Source: Weissella uvarum
GTDB taxonomy: Bacteria > Bacillota > Bacilli > Lactobacillales > Lactobacillaceae
Assembly (NCBI RefSeq): GCF_016908785.1
Contig: NZ_JAFBEO010000001.1
Coordinates: 1 to 64,000, forward strand
DNA: 64,000 nucleotides
Direction of reading: 5' to 3'
Shown: piece by piece, positions 9,101-19,234 of the stretch
Numbering within the stretch: the stretch's first letter is position 1
Layout: every line of letters starts with the position of its first letter
Notes under the pieces: model-generated
Told to the model about the DNA's origin: nothing
Database searches by the model: none
Seen by the model: the letters and a program-made list of their open reading frames with translations, nothing else
Position numbers and translations under genes: made by a program

Positions 9101-9622
9101 TTATGATTTGAAAAAATAATGGTAAAAGAATAAAAATAAACTACCAAAAATAGCAATGACGATAGTATTAGCCAATGCCGCAAAGAGACCTTGTTGAAAA
9201 ACAAAAATCCAATCGGATTTATAAATTAGAAAATCTCCCAACGGTGCAATTAAGCCCCATGCCAATAAATTGGCTAATAACTGCCATAAATTAAATGCAA
9301 AAAATTGTCGCACATTAAATGGACGCGCCATTAATTTGAGCCGTAACGAAATTAGACCCAATAGCAATCCATAAATGCCCTCAGCAATAATCCAAGTCCA
9401 CCAAACAATCGAATAATTCAAACTGTCATATAAAAAATGGCCTAAAAAGCCGACCCCCATCGTACCAATCGGTCCTAATATGAAAGACGCTAACGTCAAA
9501 ACCGCTGGTTCGAAAGAAATCACCGTATTTGGCACCGCAAATGGCAAACTTAAAAATTGATAAGCTAACGCACCCAACACGGCAAATACCGCTACTAGCC
9601 CACACTTTTTTAAGAATTTCAT
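9101..9622 (-). CDS. ECF transporter S component, UPF0397-like
   Basis: 173 residues, about five to six membrane segments. It shows features I associate with UPF0397/ECF S proteins: PNTVISFEPAVLTLASF, GFLGHFLYDSLNYSIVWWTW, FNLWQLLANLLAWGLIAPL and a C-terminal AALANTI segment. S components bind a vitamin or related micronutrient in the membrane and pair with an EcfA-EcfA'-EcfT module. The substrate is not known. UPF0397 genes usually sit beside their own ATPase and T genes; none is here, so it must use a module encoded elsewhere. It starts 2 bases after the preceding stop. Confidence 0.8.
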   Translation of the reverse strand: MKFLKKCGLVAVFAVLGALAYQFLSLPFAVPNTVISFEPAVLTLASFILGPIGTMGVGFLGHFLYDSLNYSIVWWTWIIAEGIYGLLLGLISLRLKLMARPFNVRQFFAFNLWQLLANLLAWGLIAPLGDFLIYKSDWIFVFQQGLFAALANTIVIAIFGSLFLFFYHYFFKS

Positions 9623-9624
9623 GG

Positions 9625-10116
9625 TTATGCATCTCCATCTGTTTGCGCTGTTTCATCAGCCGCTTCTGCAGCCTGCGCTTGTTCTTGTTCATTAATCAAG
9701 TTAATTTTTTCATCGAAATATGCCGCAATTTTAGTGGCTACAGAATCAAAATCATCTAAATAAGTGGCTACGCTCGCTGCATAATCAATGCGCAACTTAG
9801 AATGTGAAACATATGGGCTTTCCACAATCATATATAAATTAACATCTTTTTCAGGTTCATTAATCACGATTTTGCTTATACCATTTACATAGCGTAGTGG
9901 CAAATTAATCAAATTAGACTCCAAGCGCAAATGGATTGGTTCATCTCCACTAATGATAATTTCTGCACTAACCAAATCACCTTGTTTTAAAGTCTTAGTC
10001 ACAAAATCAAATAAATCATCTAAATTAATGGTACTTTGATCTGCTGCTGTAAATGATGCGGTTTTAACCTCATCCTGCTTTAATCGTTCAATTAACGCAT
10101 TTCCCTCTAATTTCAT
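9625..10116 (-). CDS. Hypothetical cytosolic protein, partner of the ECF S gene
   Basis: 163 residues from the ATG at 10116; a GTG at 10128 is an alternative start. No family recognised. It is predicted soluble and beta-rich in the middle (LVSAEIIISGDEPIHLRLE, NLYMIVESP), with an acidic Ala/Glu/Gln-rich tail (last ~25 residues) likely disordered. No signal peptide or membrane segment. Only 2 bases separate it from the ECF S component gene, so the two form a transcription unit of their own between two terminators. Confidence 0.7.
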   Translation of the reverse strand: MKLEGNALIERLKQDEVKTASFTAADQSTINLDDLFDFVTKTLKQGDLVSAEIIISGDEPIHLRLESNLINLPLRYVNGISKIVINEPEKDVNLYMIVESPYVSHSKLRIDYAASVATYLDDFDSVATKIAAYFDEKINLINEQEQAQAAEAADETAQTDGDA

Positions 10117-10172
10117 TTGACCAACCACTTTCTATAAATATCATTAACTTAGTGTAGCATAATTGGTTTTAA

Positions 10173-10210
10173 TAAAAAAAGCGATGCCCAATAACTTAGG
10201 CATCACTTAA
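10173..10210 (-). terminator. Terminator after nagB
   Basis: On the minus strand AAGTGATGCC pairs with GGCATCGCTT (one G-U) around a 10-base loop, followed by seven T. It lies 33 bases after the nagB stop. Confidence 0.88.
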
Positions 10211-10242
10211 AGAAATTTAAAATGTTTTCGTTACTTGCTCGC

Positions 10243-10977
10243 CTAGCCAGCAAAATCTGTCATTTCTACGTTGCCTGACAATTGACCAGCTGCAGCTTCA
10301 TCGACAATCACAGTCACGTTATCATGCTTTTGCAAAATAGAAGCAGGCATCTCTTCTGTAACTTGTCCTTCGACCATGGCTGCAACAGCAGCAGCCTTTG
10401 CTTCACCATAAGCAACTAACAAAATGTTCTTTGACTTCATGATGCTAGCAATCCCCATTGAGTATGCATAACGTGGCACATCTTTTTCATCAGCGAAGAA
10501 ACGTGCATTTGCATCAATTGTTGACTGGGTCAAAGCAACCTTGTGTGTAGGCTCGGTGAAAGGTGTTCCAGGTTCGTTGAAGCCAATGTGACCATTAATG
10601 CCCAAACCAAGCAATTGTAGGTCAATTGGGTTTTCGTCAATGATGTTTTCATAACGCTTTACTTCGGCATCAGCATCTTCTGCCAAACCATTTGGCACGT
10701 AGCTCTTAGCAAATGGCTTAGCATCGAATAAGTGTTCTTGCATGAAATGACGGTAGCTTTGATCATCATCAGGTCCCAAGCCAACATATTCATCCAAATT
10801 AATTGATGTCTTATCACTAAAATCAACATCAGAAGCAGTTAATTGCTCATAAATTGAAATTGGTGTTGAACCTGTTGCCAAACCAAAAGTTGTGGCTCCC
10901 GCGTCCAAAGCAGCCTTAAATTGAGCAAATCCTGCTTGTCCACCCATTGCTTGATCTTTTACTTTAATAATCTTCAT
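10243..10977 (-). CDS. nagB: Glucosamine-6-phosphate deaminase
   Basis: 244 residues from the ATG at 10977, preceded by AAGGGGA. Converts glucosamine-6-phosphate to fructose-6-phosphate and ammonia, feeding amino sugars into glycolysis. Phosphate loop is GLATGSTP, followed by [10 protein letters not shown] (catalytic Asp region) and [13 protein letters not shown] with the catalytic His. It stands alone, without nagA, between two terminators. Two operator-like sites overlap its promoter, so it is probably controlled by a GntR-family NagR through amino-sugar phosphates. Confidence 0.95.
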   Translation of the reverse strand: MKIIKVKDQAMGGQAGFAQFKAALDAGATTFGLATGSTPISIYEQLTASDVDFSDKTSINLDEYVGLGPDDDQSYRHFMQEHLFDAKPFAKSYVPNGLAEDADAEVKRYENIIDENPIDLQLLGLGINGHIGFNEPGTPFTEPTHKVALTQSTIDANARFFADEKDVPRYAYSMGIASIMKSKNILLVAYGEAKAAAVAAMVEGQVTEEMPASILQKHDNVTVIVDEAAAGQLSGNVEMTDFAG

Positions 10978-11000
10978 TTTAACATTCCCCTTGTCATTTC

Positions 11001-11012
11001 TGGTATAGACCA
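11001..11012. promoter_or_regulatory. NagR/DasR-type operator, proximal copy
   Basis: TGGTATAGACCA, a near-palindrome (TGGTCTATACCA on the minus strand) matching the known GntR/NagR dre-type consensus TGGTCTAGACCA at 11 of 12 positions. It lies at and just beyond the inferred transcription start of nagB, where a repressor would block initiation. Confidence 0.8.
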
Positions 11013-11041
11013 ATAATAACACAGTGGTATAGACCATACAA
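11013..11041 (-). promoter_or_regulatory. nagB: nagB promoter
   Basis: On the minus strand TTGTAT (11041-11036) and TATTAT (11018-11013) are 17 bp apart. The spacer contains the distal operator, and the proximal operator abuts the -10, so both -10 flanks are covered by repressor sites. Confidence 0.7.
11025..11036. promoter_or_regulatory. NagR/DasR-type operator, distal copy
   Basis: A second identical TGGTATAGACCA begins 24 bp from the first, inside the -35/-10 spacer of the nagB promoter. Two identical 12-mers so close together are unlikely by chance and suggest cooperative repressor binding. Confidence 0.8.
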
Positions 11042-11061
11042 GCCCCGACTGCTTTTTTTGC

Positions 11062-11094
11062 AAAAAAAAGACGACTTTTTTCAAAATCGCCTTT
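11062..11094 (-). terminator. Terminator after thrS
   Basis: On the minus strand AAAGGCGA pairs with TCGTCTTT (one G-U) and is followed by eight T, 12 bases after the thrS stop. Confidence 0.85.
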
Positions 11095-11105
11095 AAATCA
11101 ATTAA

Positions 11106-13070
11106 TTAAGCTTCTGGTTCTGCGTTAGCATCACGAGAATAACTTGCAATGTCAGCTTGTAATTCAGCTTCAAAGTCTTCAAACGACTTTGATTCCGTAT
11201 CGTTTGAACCAAAATGACGAACTGTGACTGAATGATTTGCCACTTCTTCATCACCAACAACCAAAGTATACGGAACCTTCGAAGTTTGTGCATCACGAAT
11301 TAAGTAACCCATCTTTTCGTTACGATCATCATATTCAGCACGGATACCTTGCTTAACTAAACGTTGCTTCAATTCTTGTGCATATTCACCGTGAGCTTCA
11401 CGGTTAACTGGAATAATCCGCACTTGTTGTGGTGCTAGCCAAGTTGGGAAGGCACCTTTGTACATTTCTGTTAGATAAGCAGTGAAACGTTCCATCGTTG
11501 AGATGATACCACGATGAATCATCACAGGACGATGCTTTTCACCGTCGGCCCCAACATATTCAAGATCAAATTGTTCAGGCAACAAGAAATCCAATTGGAT
11601 GGTTGATAGTGTTTCTTCACCACCCAAGGCTGTCTTAATTTGCACATCAAGCTTTGGACCGTAAAAGGCAGCTTCGCCTTCGGCCTCGAAGTAGTCAAGA
11701 CCCATATCGTCCATCGCACCCTTCAACATACCTTGTGCTTTTTCCCACATTTGATCATCATCAAAGTACTTCTCAGTGTTTTGTGGATCACGATATGAAA
11801 GACGGAAACGATAATCTGTAATGTTAAAGTCATGATAAACATCAATCATTAACTTCAAAATTTTCTTGAATTCGTCTTCGATTTGTTCTGGCATCACGAA
11901 TGTATGTCCATCATTCAAAGTCATTTCACGAACACGTGAAAGTCCAGTCAAAGCGCCTGACTTCTCATAACGATGCATCATACCGAGTTCAGCAACACGG
12001 AATGGCAAATCACGATATGAACGTGGCTTGTGCTTATAAACCATGATATGTGAAGGACAGTTCATTGGACGCAATTCCAAGAATTCGCCATCCCCCATAT
12101 CCATAGGTGGGAACATGTCATCACGATAGTGATCCCAGTGTCCAGATTGCTTATACAAATTCAAGTTTGAGATAACTGGTGTGTAAACGTGCTTATAACC
12201 ATCTTGTACTTCACGGTCAACAATATAACGTTCCAAAGTACGACGAATTGCAGCACCATTTGGCAACCAAACTGGCAATCCGGCTCCCACCTCAGGTGAT
12301 GTAAAGAATAATTCTTGATCAGCACCAATTCGACGGTGGTCACGTTCCTTTGCTTCTTCACGACGCTTTAATTCAGCATCCAAATCATCTTGATTCCAAA
12401 AGGCCGTTCCATAAATCCGTTGCAACATTGGGTTTGATGACATTCCACGCCAATAAGCACCGGCAACTGAAGTAAGCTTAAAGTACTTAATCCAACCCGT
12501 TGATGGCACCAAGCCACCCTTGTCCAATTCAACATGTTCACCTTGCACCGCGATGGAAATCTTTTCATCTTCGGGCAAATCGTTAATCAATTCAATCTTG
12601 TAAGGATCATCCTTAAACATTTCCAATGCTTCATCACGCGTTACTTCACGTGATACGATTGGCAAGTTTTCCTTAACAATTTCATGCATCACTTTTTCAA
12701 TTTCAGGGAATTGTTCAACATTGATTTGACCATCTGGCTTATCTGTATCGTAGTAGAAACCATTATCAATGGCTGGTCCAACGCCAAAGTGCATGTCTGG
12801 GTAAAGACGCTTCAATGCTTGAGCCAACAAATGTGATGCTGAATGGCGCAAAATTTGTAGCGCTTCAGGTTGATCCTTAGTGATTAATTCAAAATCACCA
12901 TCTTCCAACACTGCATCGTTCATGCCCACATAATGACCGTTCAACTTAGCTGTGACAGCTTTTTTGGCCAATGACTTGGCAATTCCATTAGCAATTTCAA
13001 GTGGTGTTGTCCCTGCTTCATAGGTTTTTTGAGCACCATCAGGGAAAGTTAGTGTTACTTCTGCCATCAT
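11106..13070 (-). CDS. thrS: Threonyl-tRNA synthetase
   Basis: 654 residues, full length. Domains in order: TGS (1-65), editing/second additional domain (about 70-230, with [15 protein letters not shown] near 77), class II catalytic core (about 245-540) with the zinc-binding [16 protein letters not shown] and motif 3 [11 protein letters not shown], then an anticodon-binding domain (about 545-645). GGAG sits 5-8 bases before two adjacent ATGs, either of which may start. A T-box leader upstream makes expression respond to uncharged tRNA-Thr. Confidence 0.97.
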   Translation of the reverse strand: MMAEVTLTFPDGAQKTYEAGTTPLEIANGIAKSLAKKAVTAKLNGHYVGMNDAVLEDGDFELITKDQPEALQILRHSASHLLAQALKRLYPDMHFGVGPAIDNGFYYDTDKPDGQINVEQFPEIEKVMHEIVKENLPIVSREVTRDEALEMFKDDPYKIELINDLPEDEKISIAVQGEHVELDKGGLVPSTGWIKYFKLTSVAGAYWRGMSSNPMLQRIYGTAFWNQDDLDAELKRREEAKERDHRRIGADQELFFTSPEVGAGLPVWLPNGAAIRRTLERYIVDREVQDGYKHVYTPVISNLNLYKQSGHWDHYRDDMFPPMDMGDGEFLELRPMNCPSHIMVYKHKPRSYRDLPFRVAELGMMHRYEKSGALTGLSRVREMTLNDGHTFVMPEQIEDEFKKILKLMIDVYHDFNITDYRFRLSYRDPQNTEKYFDDDQMWEKAQGMLKGAMDDMGLDYFEAEGEAAFYGPKLDVQIKTALGGEETLSTIQLDFLLPEQFDLEYVGADGEKHRPVMIHRGIISTMERFTAYLTEMYKGAFPTWLAPQQVRIIPVNREAHGEYAQELKQRLVKQGIRAEYDDRNEKMGYLIRDAQTSKVPYTLVVGDEEVANHSVTVRHFGSNDTESKSFEDFEAELQADIASYSRDANAEPEA

Positions 13071-13105
13071 CTATACTCCTTTTTTATCATCAATAAAAAT
13101 ATGTT

Positions 13106-13345
13106 TAAAAAAACGTCCCGTCGTCATGTTTCCACAACAACGGGACGTCCAGAACGTGGTACCACCCGAGTTTCATCAAAACCCCTTTTAAAAAGTCTCA
13201 ATGCTCATTTACTCTTAACGCGAGTAGACGGAATTGGTTTGCCAATTCACTCAGAAGGAGTACCGCAAGAAACATCATTGTCCATTTTCACCAACTAGGA
13301 CTCTCTTTAAAGATGCTATTTTTACGACATATCTTCATCAACGTT
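13106..13345 (-). promoter_or_regulatory. T-box riboswitch leader of thrS
   Basis: On the minus strand the T-box core GGGTGGTACCACG (13168-13155) is followed by the terminator stem ACGTCCCGT/ACGGGACGT (13148-13140 with 13121-13113) and seven T. Further upstream, AGAGAGTCC and a GGTG in the Stem I region and an AGTGAA-like element fit a T-box Stem I. Uncharged tRNA pairing stabilises the antiterminator and allows thrS transcription. Threonine specificity is inferred from the gene; I did not assign the specifier codon. Confidence 0.92.
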
Positions 13346-13393
13346 TTATTTAACTCTATTATACGCAATATTCACTAAAAGAAAAGCCTAAAA

Positions 13394-13855
13394 TTAGTCT
13401 TGCCCTTTAACGTGTGTCAATAAGTTTTGTACGAAAGTTGCTAAAGCTTGCTCATCCGTTGCATCAGGATATAAATTAACTTTGACCCGTTGAGCCCCTT
13501 CAATTGCACCACTTGCCTGCAAACGCTCGGCAAAGGTATCGACTGCCGTACAGTAATCATCCCCGTAAAAATCATCACCTGATCCAGCAACGCCAAAAAC
13601 AATGGGGCTTAAATTAACTTCATCTAGATCTTCGTAAAAATCGAGCGTCTCATCGGGAATAGAACCCAAATCAAAGGTATAAGGAACCAAAATAAGTAAA
13701 TCGGTATTTTCCTTTGAAATTGTCCGTGCATCAACCAGTTCAATTTGTTCCTTCTTCGCTGAGATACCAGCCTTCTCAAGCTCGCTTATAATAATATTTG
13801 CAACTGCTTCATTATTGCCAGTCAAAGTCGCAAACATCACACGTGTTTTAATCAT
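13394..13855 (-). CDS. Flavodoxin
   Basis: 153 residues. FMN-binding electron carrier. The phosphate loop is ATLTGNNEAVA (residues 9-19). FMN-flanking loops around LVPYTFDLGSIPDET and GVAGSGDDFYGDDYC are as in short-chain flavodoxins. The redox partner is not evident from neighbours. It sits between mutL and the thrS leader, 22 bases after mutL on the opposite side of a translational gap. Confidence 0.9.
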   Translation of the reverse strand: MIKTRVMFATLTGNNEAVANIIISELEKAGISAKKEQIELVDARTISKENTDLLILVPYTFDLGSIPDETLDFYEDLDEVNLSPIVFGVAGSGDDFYGDDYCTAVDTFAERLQASGAIEGAQRVKVNLYPDATDEQALATFVQNLLTHVKGQD

Positions 13856-13877
13856 CTATTTACCTCACTTCGTTCCT

Positions 13878-15896
13878 TTAGAATGGATGCTCATCGTACT
13901 CAACCCAAGCTTCGTGTGAATCTTGAATTCGCTTAAACATCTTTTCCATATCATTTAGGGTAAATGTTACTAAGACCGGACGACCATGTGGACAATTATA
14001 CGGATTTTTGGTCTCACGTAATTGATCTAATAAGCCTTGTGCTTCAAAATCATTCAACTTCCAATGCGCTTTAATTGAACGCTTACAAGCCATCATAATG
14101 GCTGTTTTTTCACGGAATTGCGCCAACGTTAAATGATCATCACGTAAAAACCAATCAATCATCTCACGCACTGTTGCCTCCTCTTGGCCCTTTGGAAACC
14201 AAGCCGGATGATCGTGCATGATAAATGTATTGTCACCAAAGGGCTCTAAATGTAGTCCAAGTGCTTCTAATTCTGACAACTTCCCCGAAATAGTCAACGC
14301 ATCTTCAGTCGAATATTCTAATACAATTGGCACAAGTAAGCGCTGACTCTCCAAGCCTTCTTTAGCAATTTCATCACGGTAATATTCATACTTAATCCGC
14401 TCTTGAGCAGCGTGTTGATCAACCATATACAATCCCGAGTCACTTTGTGCGAACAAGAATGTACCATGCATCTGTCCGATATAACTCAAATGCGGGAATT
14501 GATTATCCGCTTGGTGCTGATTCCCTTGGTCAAAATTCAGTTCGGCTTGTTGCGCCGGATATGGTGCTTTTGCCTCATCTGGTGTTTCGGTACCAAAGGC
14601 ATCCACATGCTCCTGATAACGTTGCGCAAAAGCCTGCACATCTTCATGCTCTAAGTCCTGGGTTTGCGTGACCACAATTGGTGTTGTATCAGGTGTTGCT
14701 GTATCACCTGTTGCATCTGCCTGCGGTCTAGTATCCGCGATAGTTTCAATTGCAACAGAGTTTGTGGCCTCTGCTGGTGTTTTGGGGGTGTCTGCTGTGT
14801 ATTCAGCCGATGCTTCATTCAATTTATTCACAAAATCAACTGATTGCTCATCCGACTCATCAGTGCCCAAATAATTTTGATAGGCATTCGGGATCAAATT
14901 TTCTTGCGCGATGCGCTCATAAATCGTCCGCTCAATCAAATCCACCAACTCATTCTCTTTAGATAGGCGGACTTCATGCTTTTGTGGATGAACATTCACA
15001 TCAATTAACAATGGATCCATTTCAATTTCCAAGACACTAATTGGAAAACGACCAACCATCAGCTTGGAACCATATCCTCGTACCACAGCATTCGACAATT
15101 GATAGTTTTTAATGTAGCGACCGTTAATAATAATTGAAATATAAGAACGGTTGGCCCGCGTTAATTCAGGCAATGAAGTCAAACCACGCAAACTGAAATC
15201 ATTATCATGTGCTTCAAAGCTCAACATTTTGCGAGCTTGTTGAATTCCGTAAACGTCCGAAACAACTTGTTGTAGTTGTCCATTTCCAGCAGTCTTCAAA
15301 ATTTCTTTTTGATTATGCACTAAGCGGAAGCTAATATCAGGATGACTCAAGGCCAACCGGTTCATCACATCAACAATTTTCGATAGCTCCGTCGTTGGTG
15401 CTTTTAAATACTTCAAACGCGCGGGCGTATTGTAGAACAAATCGTTAACCGTAATGTCTGTTCCTAAACGTGCCGTCGCCGCTTGTTCACTAATTAACTC
15501 GCCACCTTTAATGTGCACTGACCGCCCCTCGGCTTGATTGGCTGGCGCCGTCGTTAAAGTGACATCGCTAACTGACGCAATCGAAGGTAAAGCTTCTCCA
15601 CGAAAACCAAGCGAATGAATTCGAAACAAATCATGCCTTGAATTAATCTTTGATGTGGCATGGCGTTCAAATGCCTTAATAACTTCATCCGCTGGAATCC
15701 CTTGACCATCATCGATAACGCGAATTGATTTAATACCTGCTTCCTCGATTAATACATCAATATGTTGAGCTTGTGCATCAATCGCATTTTCAGCCAATTC
15801 CTTCACCACAGAAGCAGGACGTTCAATCACTTCTCCAGCAGCAATTTGATTTGCCAAATTTTCTGATAATGTTTCGATTTTAGCCAAATGCTTCAC
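13878..15896 (-). CDS. mutL: DNA mismatch repair protein MutL
   Basis: 672 residues. GHKL ATPase N-terminus with IAAGEVIERPASVVKELAEN, DDGQGIP and GFRGEAL motifs (up to about 330). A low-complexity acidic linker (about 345-460) follows, then the C-terminal endonuclease with DQHAAQERIKYE (the DQHAX2EX4E nicking motif) and CPHGRPVLV. The endonuclease motif indicates a nicking MutL of the kind found in bacteria without MutH. It follows mutS by 9 bases. Confidence 0.96.
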   Translation of the reverse strand: MKHLAKIETLSENLANQIAAGEVIERPASVVKELAENAIDAQAQHIDVLIEEAGIKSIRVIDDGQGIPADEVIKAFERHATSKINSRHDLFRIHSLGFRGEALPSIASVSDVTLTTAPANQAEGRSVHIKGGELISEQAATARLGTDITVNDLFYNTPARLKYLKAPTTELSKIVDVMNRLALSHPDISFRLVHNQKEILKTAGNGQLQQVVSDVYGIQQARKMLSFEAHDNDFSLRGLTSLPELTRANRSYISIIINGRYIKNYQLSNAVVRGYGSKLMVGRFPISVLEIEMDPLLIDVNVHPQKHEVRLSKENELVDLIERTIYERIAQENLIPNAYQNYLGTDESDEQSVDFVNKLNEASAEYTADTPKTPAEATNSVAIETIADTRPQADATGDTATPDTTPIVVTQTQDLEHEDVQAFAQRYQEHVDAFGTETPDEAKAPYPAQQAELNFDQGNQHQADNQFPHLSYIGQMHGTFLFAQSDSGLYMVDQHAAQERIKYEYYRDEIAKEGLESQRLLVPIVLEYSTEDALTISGKLSELEALGLHLEPFGDNTFIMHDHPAWFPKGQEEATVREMIDWFLRDDHLTLAQFREKTAIMMACKRSIKAHWKLNDFEAQGLLDQLRETKNPYNCPHGRPVLVTFTLNDMEKMFKRIQDSHEAWVEYDEHPF

Positions 15897-15905
15897 CTCC
15901 TTGCA

Positions 15906-18608
15906 TCACGATTCATGTAATTGTTGTTGCCATTGATTAATCTTTAACATCGCCTCTAATGGCGTCAACGTCGCCAAATTTAAGTCTTGCATTTCATTTA
16001 GCACATTTGTTGTATGTGTTTGTGCTTCAATTTGGAATAAGTCCATTTGTTGCTCTTCAGGAACCGCCTGATTAGTTCCTTGGTCCACGGCTGGCGTATC
16101 CTGCTGAGCAGCGGTTGCTTGCGTTGACGTGCTTTGATCAGCAACTACTTGTTGATCTGTTTTGGCATAACTGACTGTCGGATCCGCCAAACTTGTCGCA
16201 TCTGTTGTTTCAGAAACTGATGCACCTTGAGCTTCCAGACCGTGCAAAATTTGCGTCGCACGCTCAATCAAATTATCAGGCAACCCCGCTAATTTAGCGA
16301 CGTTAATACCATAACTTTGATCAGCCGGGCCATCCAAAATCTTATGTGAGAAAATCAATTGTCCATTTTCCTCAGTAGCGCCCACATGGATATTCCTTAG
16401 ATGTGGCAATGAATCTGCCAAAGCCGTTAACTCATGATAATGCGTTGAAAACAGCGTCTTGGCTTTTGTATGTTCATGCACATATTCAATAATCGCCTGA
16501 GCCAAAGCCATCCCATCATATGTGGCTGTTCCACGACCTAACTCATCAAATAATATCAATGAGTGTGGTGTCGCATTCTGCAAAGCAGTGTTAGCTTCAG
16601 CCATTTCAACCATGAACGTTGAATTACCTGAGATTAAATCATCAGCAGCACCAATTCGTGTAAAAATTTGGTCAAAAACTGGTAACTTCGCCGAACTTGC
16701 TGGCACATAGGATCCAATTTGGGCCATAACGACTGTTAAAGCTAGTTGTCGCATATAGGTCGACTTACCTGACATATTGGGACCAGTAATTAAGAGGATA
16801 TAATCATTTGGGTCCATTTGAACATCATTTGCCACGTAACTTTGATGTCCCAATACTTTTTCAACTACGGGGTGGCGCCCATCTTTGATCTCAATATCAG
16901 AAGTATCAGTGAGCTCTGGACGTACAAAATGATAATCCTCGGCAACTGTCGCAAGAGATAAAAGCACATCCAACGTGGCAATTTGAGCCGCCAAACGTTG
17001 CAAACGTGCAATATTATCCTTAATCGTGTCACGCACTTGCACAAATAATCGGTACTCCAGCGCACTTGATTCTGTCTGTGCCTCCATGATTTGTTGCTCA
17101 TGTTCTTTTAATTCTGGTGTGACAAAGCGCTCTGCATTGACTAAGGTCTGCTTACGAGTGTATCGATCTGGATCGAGCTTATCAATATTGGCCTTAGTCA
17201 CTTCAATATAATAGCCAAAAACTTTATTATAGCCAATTTTCAATGAATTAATACCCGTTGCTTCACGCTCGCTCGCTTCTAAGTCAGCCAACCATTGTTT
17301 ACCATGGCTAGTTACTTCACGATATTGATCCAACTGTTCATTGAAACCAGCTTTAATCACGCCGCCATCCGTAACAGAAATTGGGGCATCTTCATCAATG
17401 GCATCCGCGATCAAATCCTTCAAATCTGTTACCGGATCAAATTGTTGCATAAAATCACCAAAAATTGTTTGATCTAATGCTTGCAAAGCTTCAATTAAGT
17501 CCGGCAAAGCTTCAAGCGAATGTTTCAACTGAAGGAGATCACGACCATTAGCAGTCCCATACGCAATGCGCCCTGCTAAACGTTCTAAATCATAAACATT
17601 TTTTAATTGATCTTGTAAGGCCGCACGCGTAAAGTAATCATCTTTAAGGGCCCCAACTTTATCGTAGCGCGCTTCAAGTGCCTTTTTATCTAACAATGGT
17701 TGTTCCAACCACTGCTTCAATAATCGTCCACCCATCGCTGTTTTGGTTTCATCAAGTAACCACAAAAGGGTTCCTGCGCGTTTCTGAGTTCGTAAATTAG
17801 TTGTCAATTCCAAATTAGCCCTTGAATGGCGATCAAGTTTTAAATATTGAGCCACTTCATAAGGTTGCGCTAATTGTAAATGATCTAATGAACGCTTTTG
17901 AGTCGCAAAAAGATAGCTTAAGAGCACACTCGTCGTATGAACCTCGAGTTGGTCAGTCAATTCTTGAGTTAAATATGACACTTCGGCATTATTTAAGATT
18001 TCGGTTTGATTAGACAACAAAATCCCTAAATTAGTGAGCGAAGCCATCAAGTCATCTGGTAATTGACTATCCGTAACAATTTCTTTGGTTTCCAAACGGC
18101 TTAACTCATTGAGTACTGCATTAATGGTCTGTAAACGGGTCACTTTCACTTCCCCAGTCGAAACATCAGCATAAGCTAACCCGTAGGCTTGTTGGTCATT
18201 TGTTAGACTCAAACCAACGATATAATTATTTTCCTTAGCTGCATCCGCCGAGTCTTTCATCCGTGTACCAGGTGTAACAAGTTGTACAACCTCACGCTTA
18301 ACCATCCCTTCTGCATCCGCTGGATTTTCCATCTGCTCAACCACGGCGACTTTATAACCTTGATCAACTAAAATATCGATATAATTTTGCGCTGCATGGT
18401 GTGGTACTCCCGCCATTGGAATGGGATGCTCCGAATTTTTATTGCGTTGCGTCAGTGTTAGTTCAAGAATTTGTGAGCCTTTAATCGCATCATCATTAAA
18501 CAACTCATAAAAATCGCCTAAACGATAGAATAAGAACGCATCTGGATATTGCGCCTTAATTTCATTATATTGCGCCATCATCGGCGTTGTTTGTGGCTTT
18601 TTTCCCAT
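15906..18608 (-). CDS. mutS: DNA mismatch repair protein MutS
   Basis: 900 residues from the ATG at 18608 (AAGGA 6 bases upstream). The N-terminal mismatch-reading domain contains [11 protein letters not shown], the Phe-X-Glu motif that inserts at mispairs. The ATPase has Walker [12 protein letters not shown] and Walker [11 protein letters not shown]. After the ATPase comes a long Gln/Thr-rich disordered linker (about 790-850) and QMDLF, a probable sliding-clamp-binding motif. It forms the mismatch repair operon with mutL. Confidence 0.96.
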   Translation of the reverse strand: MGKKPQTTPMMAQYNEIKAQYPDAFLFYRLGDFYELFNDDAIKGSQILELTLTQRNKNSEHPIPMAGVPHHAAQNYIDILVDQGYKVAVVEQMENPADAEGMVKREVVQLVTPGTRMKDSADAAKENNYIVGLSLTNDQQAYGLAYADVSTGEVKVTRLQTINAVLNELSRLETKEIVTDSQLPDDLMASLTNLGILLSNQTEILNNAEVSYLTQELTDQLEVHTTSVLLSYLFATQKRSLDHLQLAQPYEVAQYLKLDRHSRANLELTTNLRTQKRAGTLLWLLDETKTAMGGRLLKQWLEQPLLDKKALEARYDKVGALKDDYFTRAALQDQLKNVYDLERLAGRIAYGTANGRDLLQLKHSLEALPDLIEALQALDQTIFGDFMQQFDPVTDLKDLIADAIDEDAPISVTDGGVIKAGFNEQLDQYREVTSHGKQWLADLEASEREATGINSLKIGYNKVFGYYIEVTKANIDKLDPDRYTRKQTLVNAERFVTPELKEHEQQIMEAQTESSALEYRLFVQVRDTIKDNIARLQRLAAQIATLDVLLSLATVAEDYHFVRPELTDTSDIEIKDGRHPVVEKVLGHQSYVANDVQMDPNDYILLITGPNMSGKSTYMRQLALTVVMAQIGSYVPASSAKLPVFDQIFTRIGAADDLISGNSTFMVEMAEANTALQNATPHSLILFDELGRGTATYDGMALAQAIIEYVHEHTKAKTLFSTHYHELTALADSLPHLRNIHVGATEENGQLIFSHKILDGPADQSYGINVAKLAGLPDNLIERATQILHGLEAQGASVSETTDATSLADPTVSYAKTDQQVVADQSTSTQATAAQQDTPAVDQGTNQAVPEEQQMDLFQIEAQTHTTNVLNEMQDLNLATLTPLEAMLKINQWQQQLHES

Positions 18609-18681
18609 AATCATTCCTTTCACAATCCATCGCTTCAACTGAAAAACGCTCACCGGCTTCAACCACCAATAAGCGTTCTTC

Positions 18682-19227
18682 CTATTCGTCGTCCTTCAAC
18701 AAATCCGCTAGCCCAGCTAAAGGTGTATGTTTTGCTTCAGGATCTTCTGCTTGCTTTGCAGCATAATCATCTTCAGAAATAACTTCCCAGTCTTTACCTG
18801 AAGGCATTTCATCATTTTCCTGCTCAGCTTTTGACAAGACTTGCATGGGAATTGAAACAACGATATATTCCATAATTGCTTCATCAAAATCAACCATGTC
18901 TTGATCAATTAAAATGATGGTTTCATCATCCTCATAACGATCAGCGTGACTTTCTTCTTGGATATAAATTTCATCCATGTCAGTTGAAATTGGGAAATCC
19001 ACTGGTACAAGCGAACGACTAGATGGTGTTTTAATAGTAGTTTCAATATGCAAGTGCACCATTACATCGCCTTGATCAGCTTGAATGAATCCCTTCACAT
19101 GGACCGGTTGCATATCTAAAATCAAATCAGGAAACTTCTCTAACATCGTTTGCTTCAAATCAAGTGTTTCATCAATTTGGAGAGGTTCCTGCTTATAATT
19201 TTGTAGTTCTGTAAAATGCCATTTCAT
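18682..19227 (-). CDS. yceD: YceD/DUF177 family protein
   Basis: 181 residues from the ATG at 19227; the longer reading to 19398 lies inside tmcAL and is rejected. Acidic, soluble. DUF177 proteins are linked to 23S rRNA accumulation and usually precede rpmF. No rpmF follows here; the next gene is mutS. The N-terminal [25 protein letters not shown] and central [21 protein letters not shown] fit the family. It closes the ribosome-assembly gene run. Confidence 0.85.
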   Translation of the reverse strand: MKWHFTELQNYKQEPLQIDETLDLKQTMLEKFPDLILDMQPVHVKGFIQADQGDVMVHLHIETTIKTPSSRSLVPVDFPISTDMDEIYIQEESHADRYEDDETIILIDQDMVDFDEAIMEYIVVSIPMQVLSKAEQENDEMPSGKDWEVISEDDYAAKQAEDPEAKHTPLAGLADLLKDDE

Positions 19228-19234
19228 GATAAAT

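Noticed and set aside
18609-18681. rpmF (L32) gene expected after yceD
   Set aside because: The 73-base gap has no frame encoding L32; rpmF must be elsewhere.
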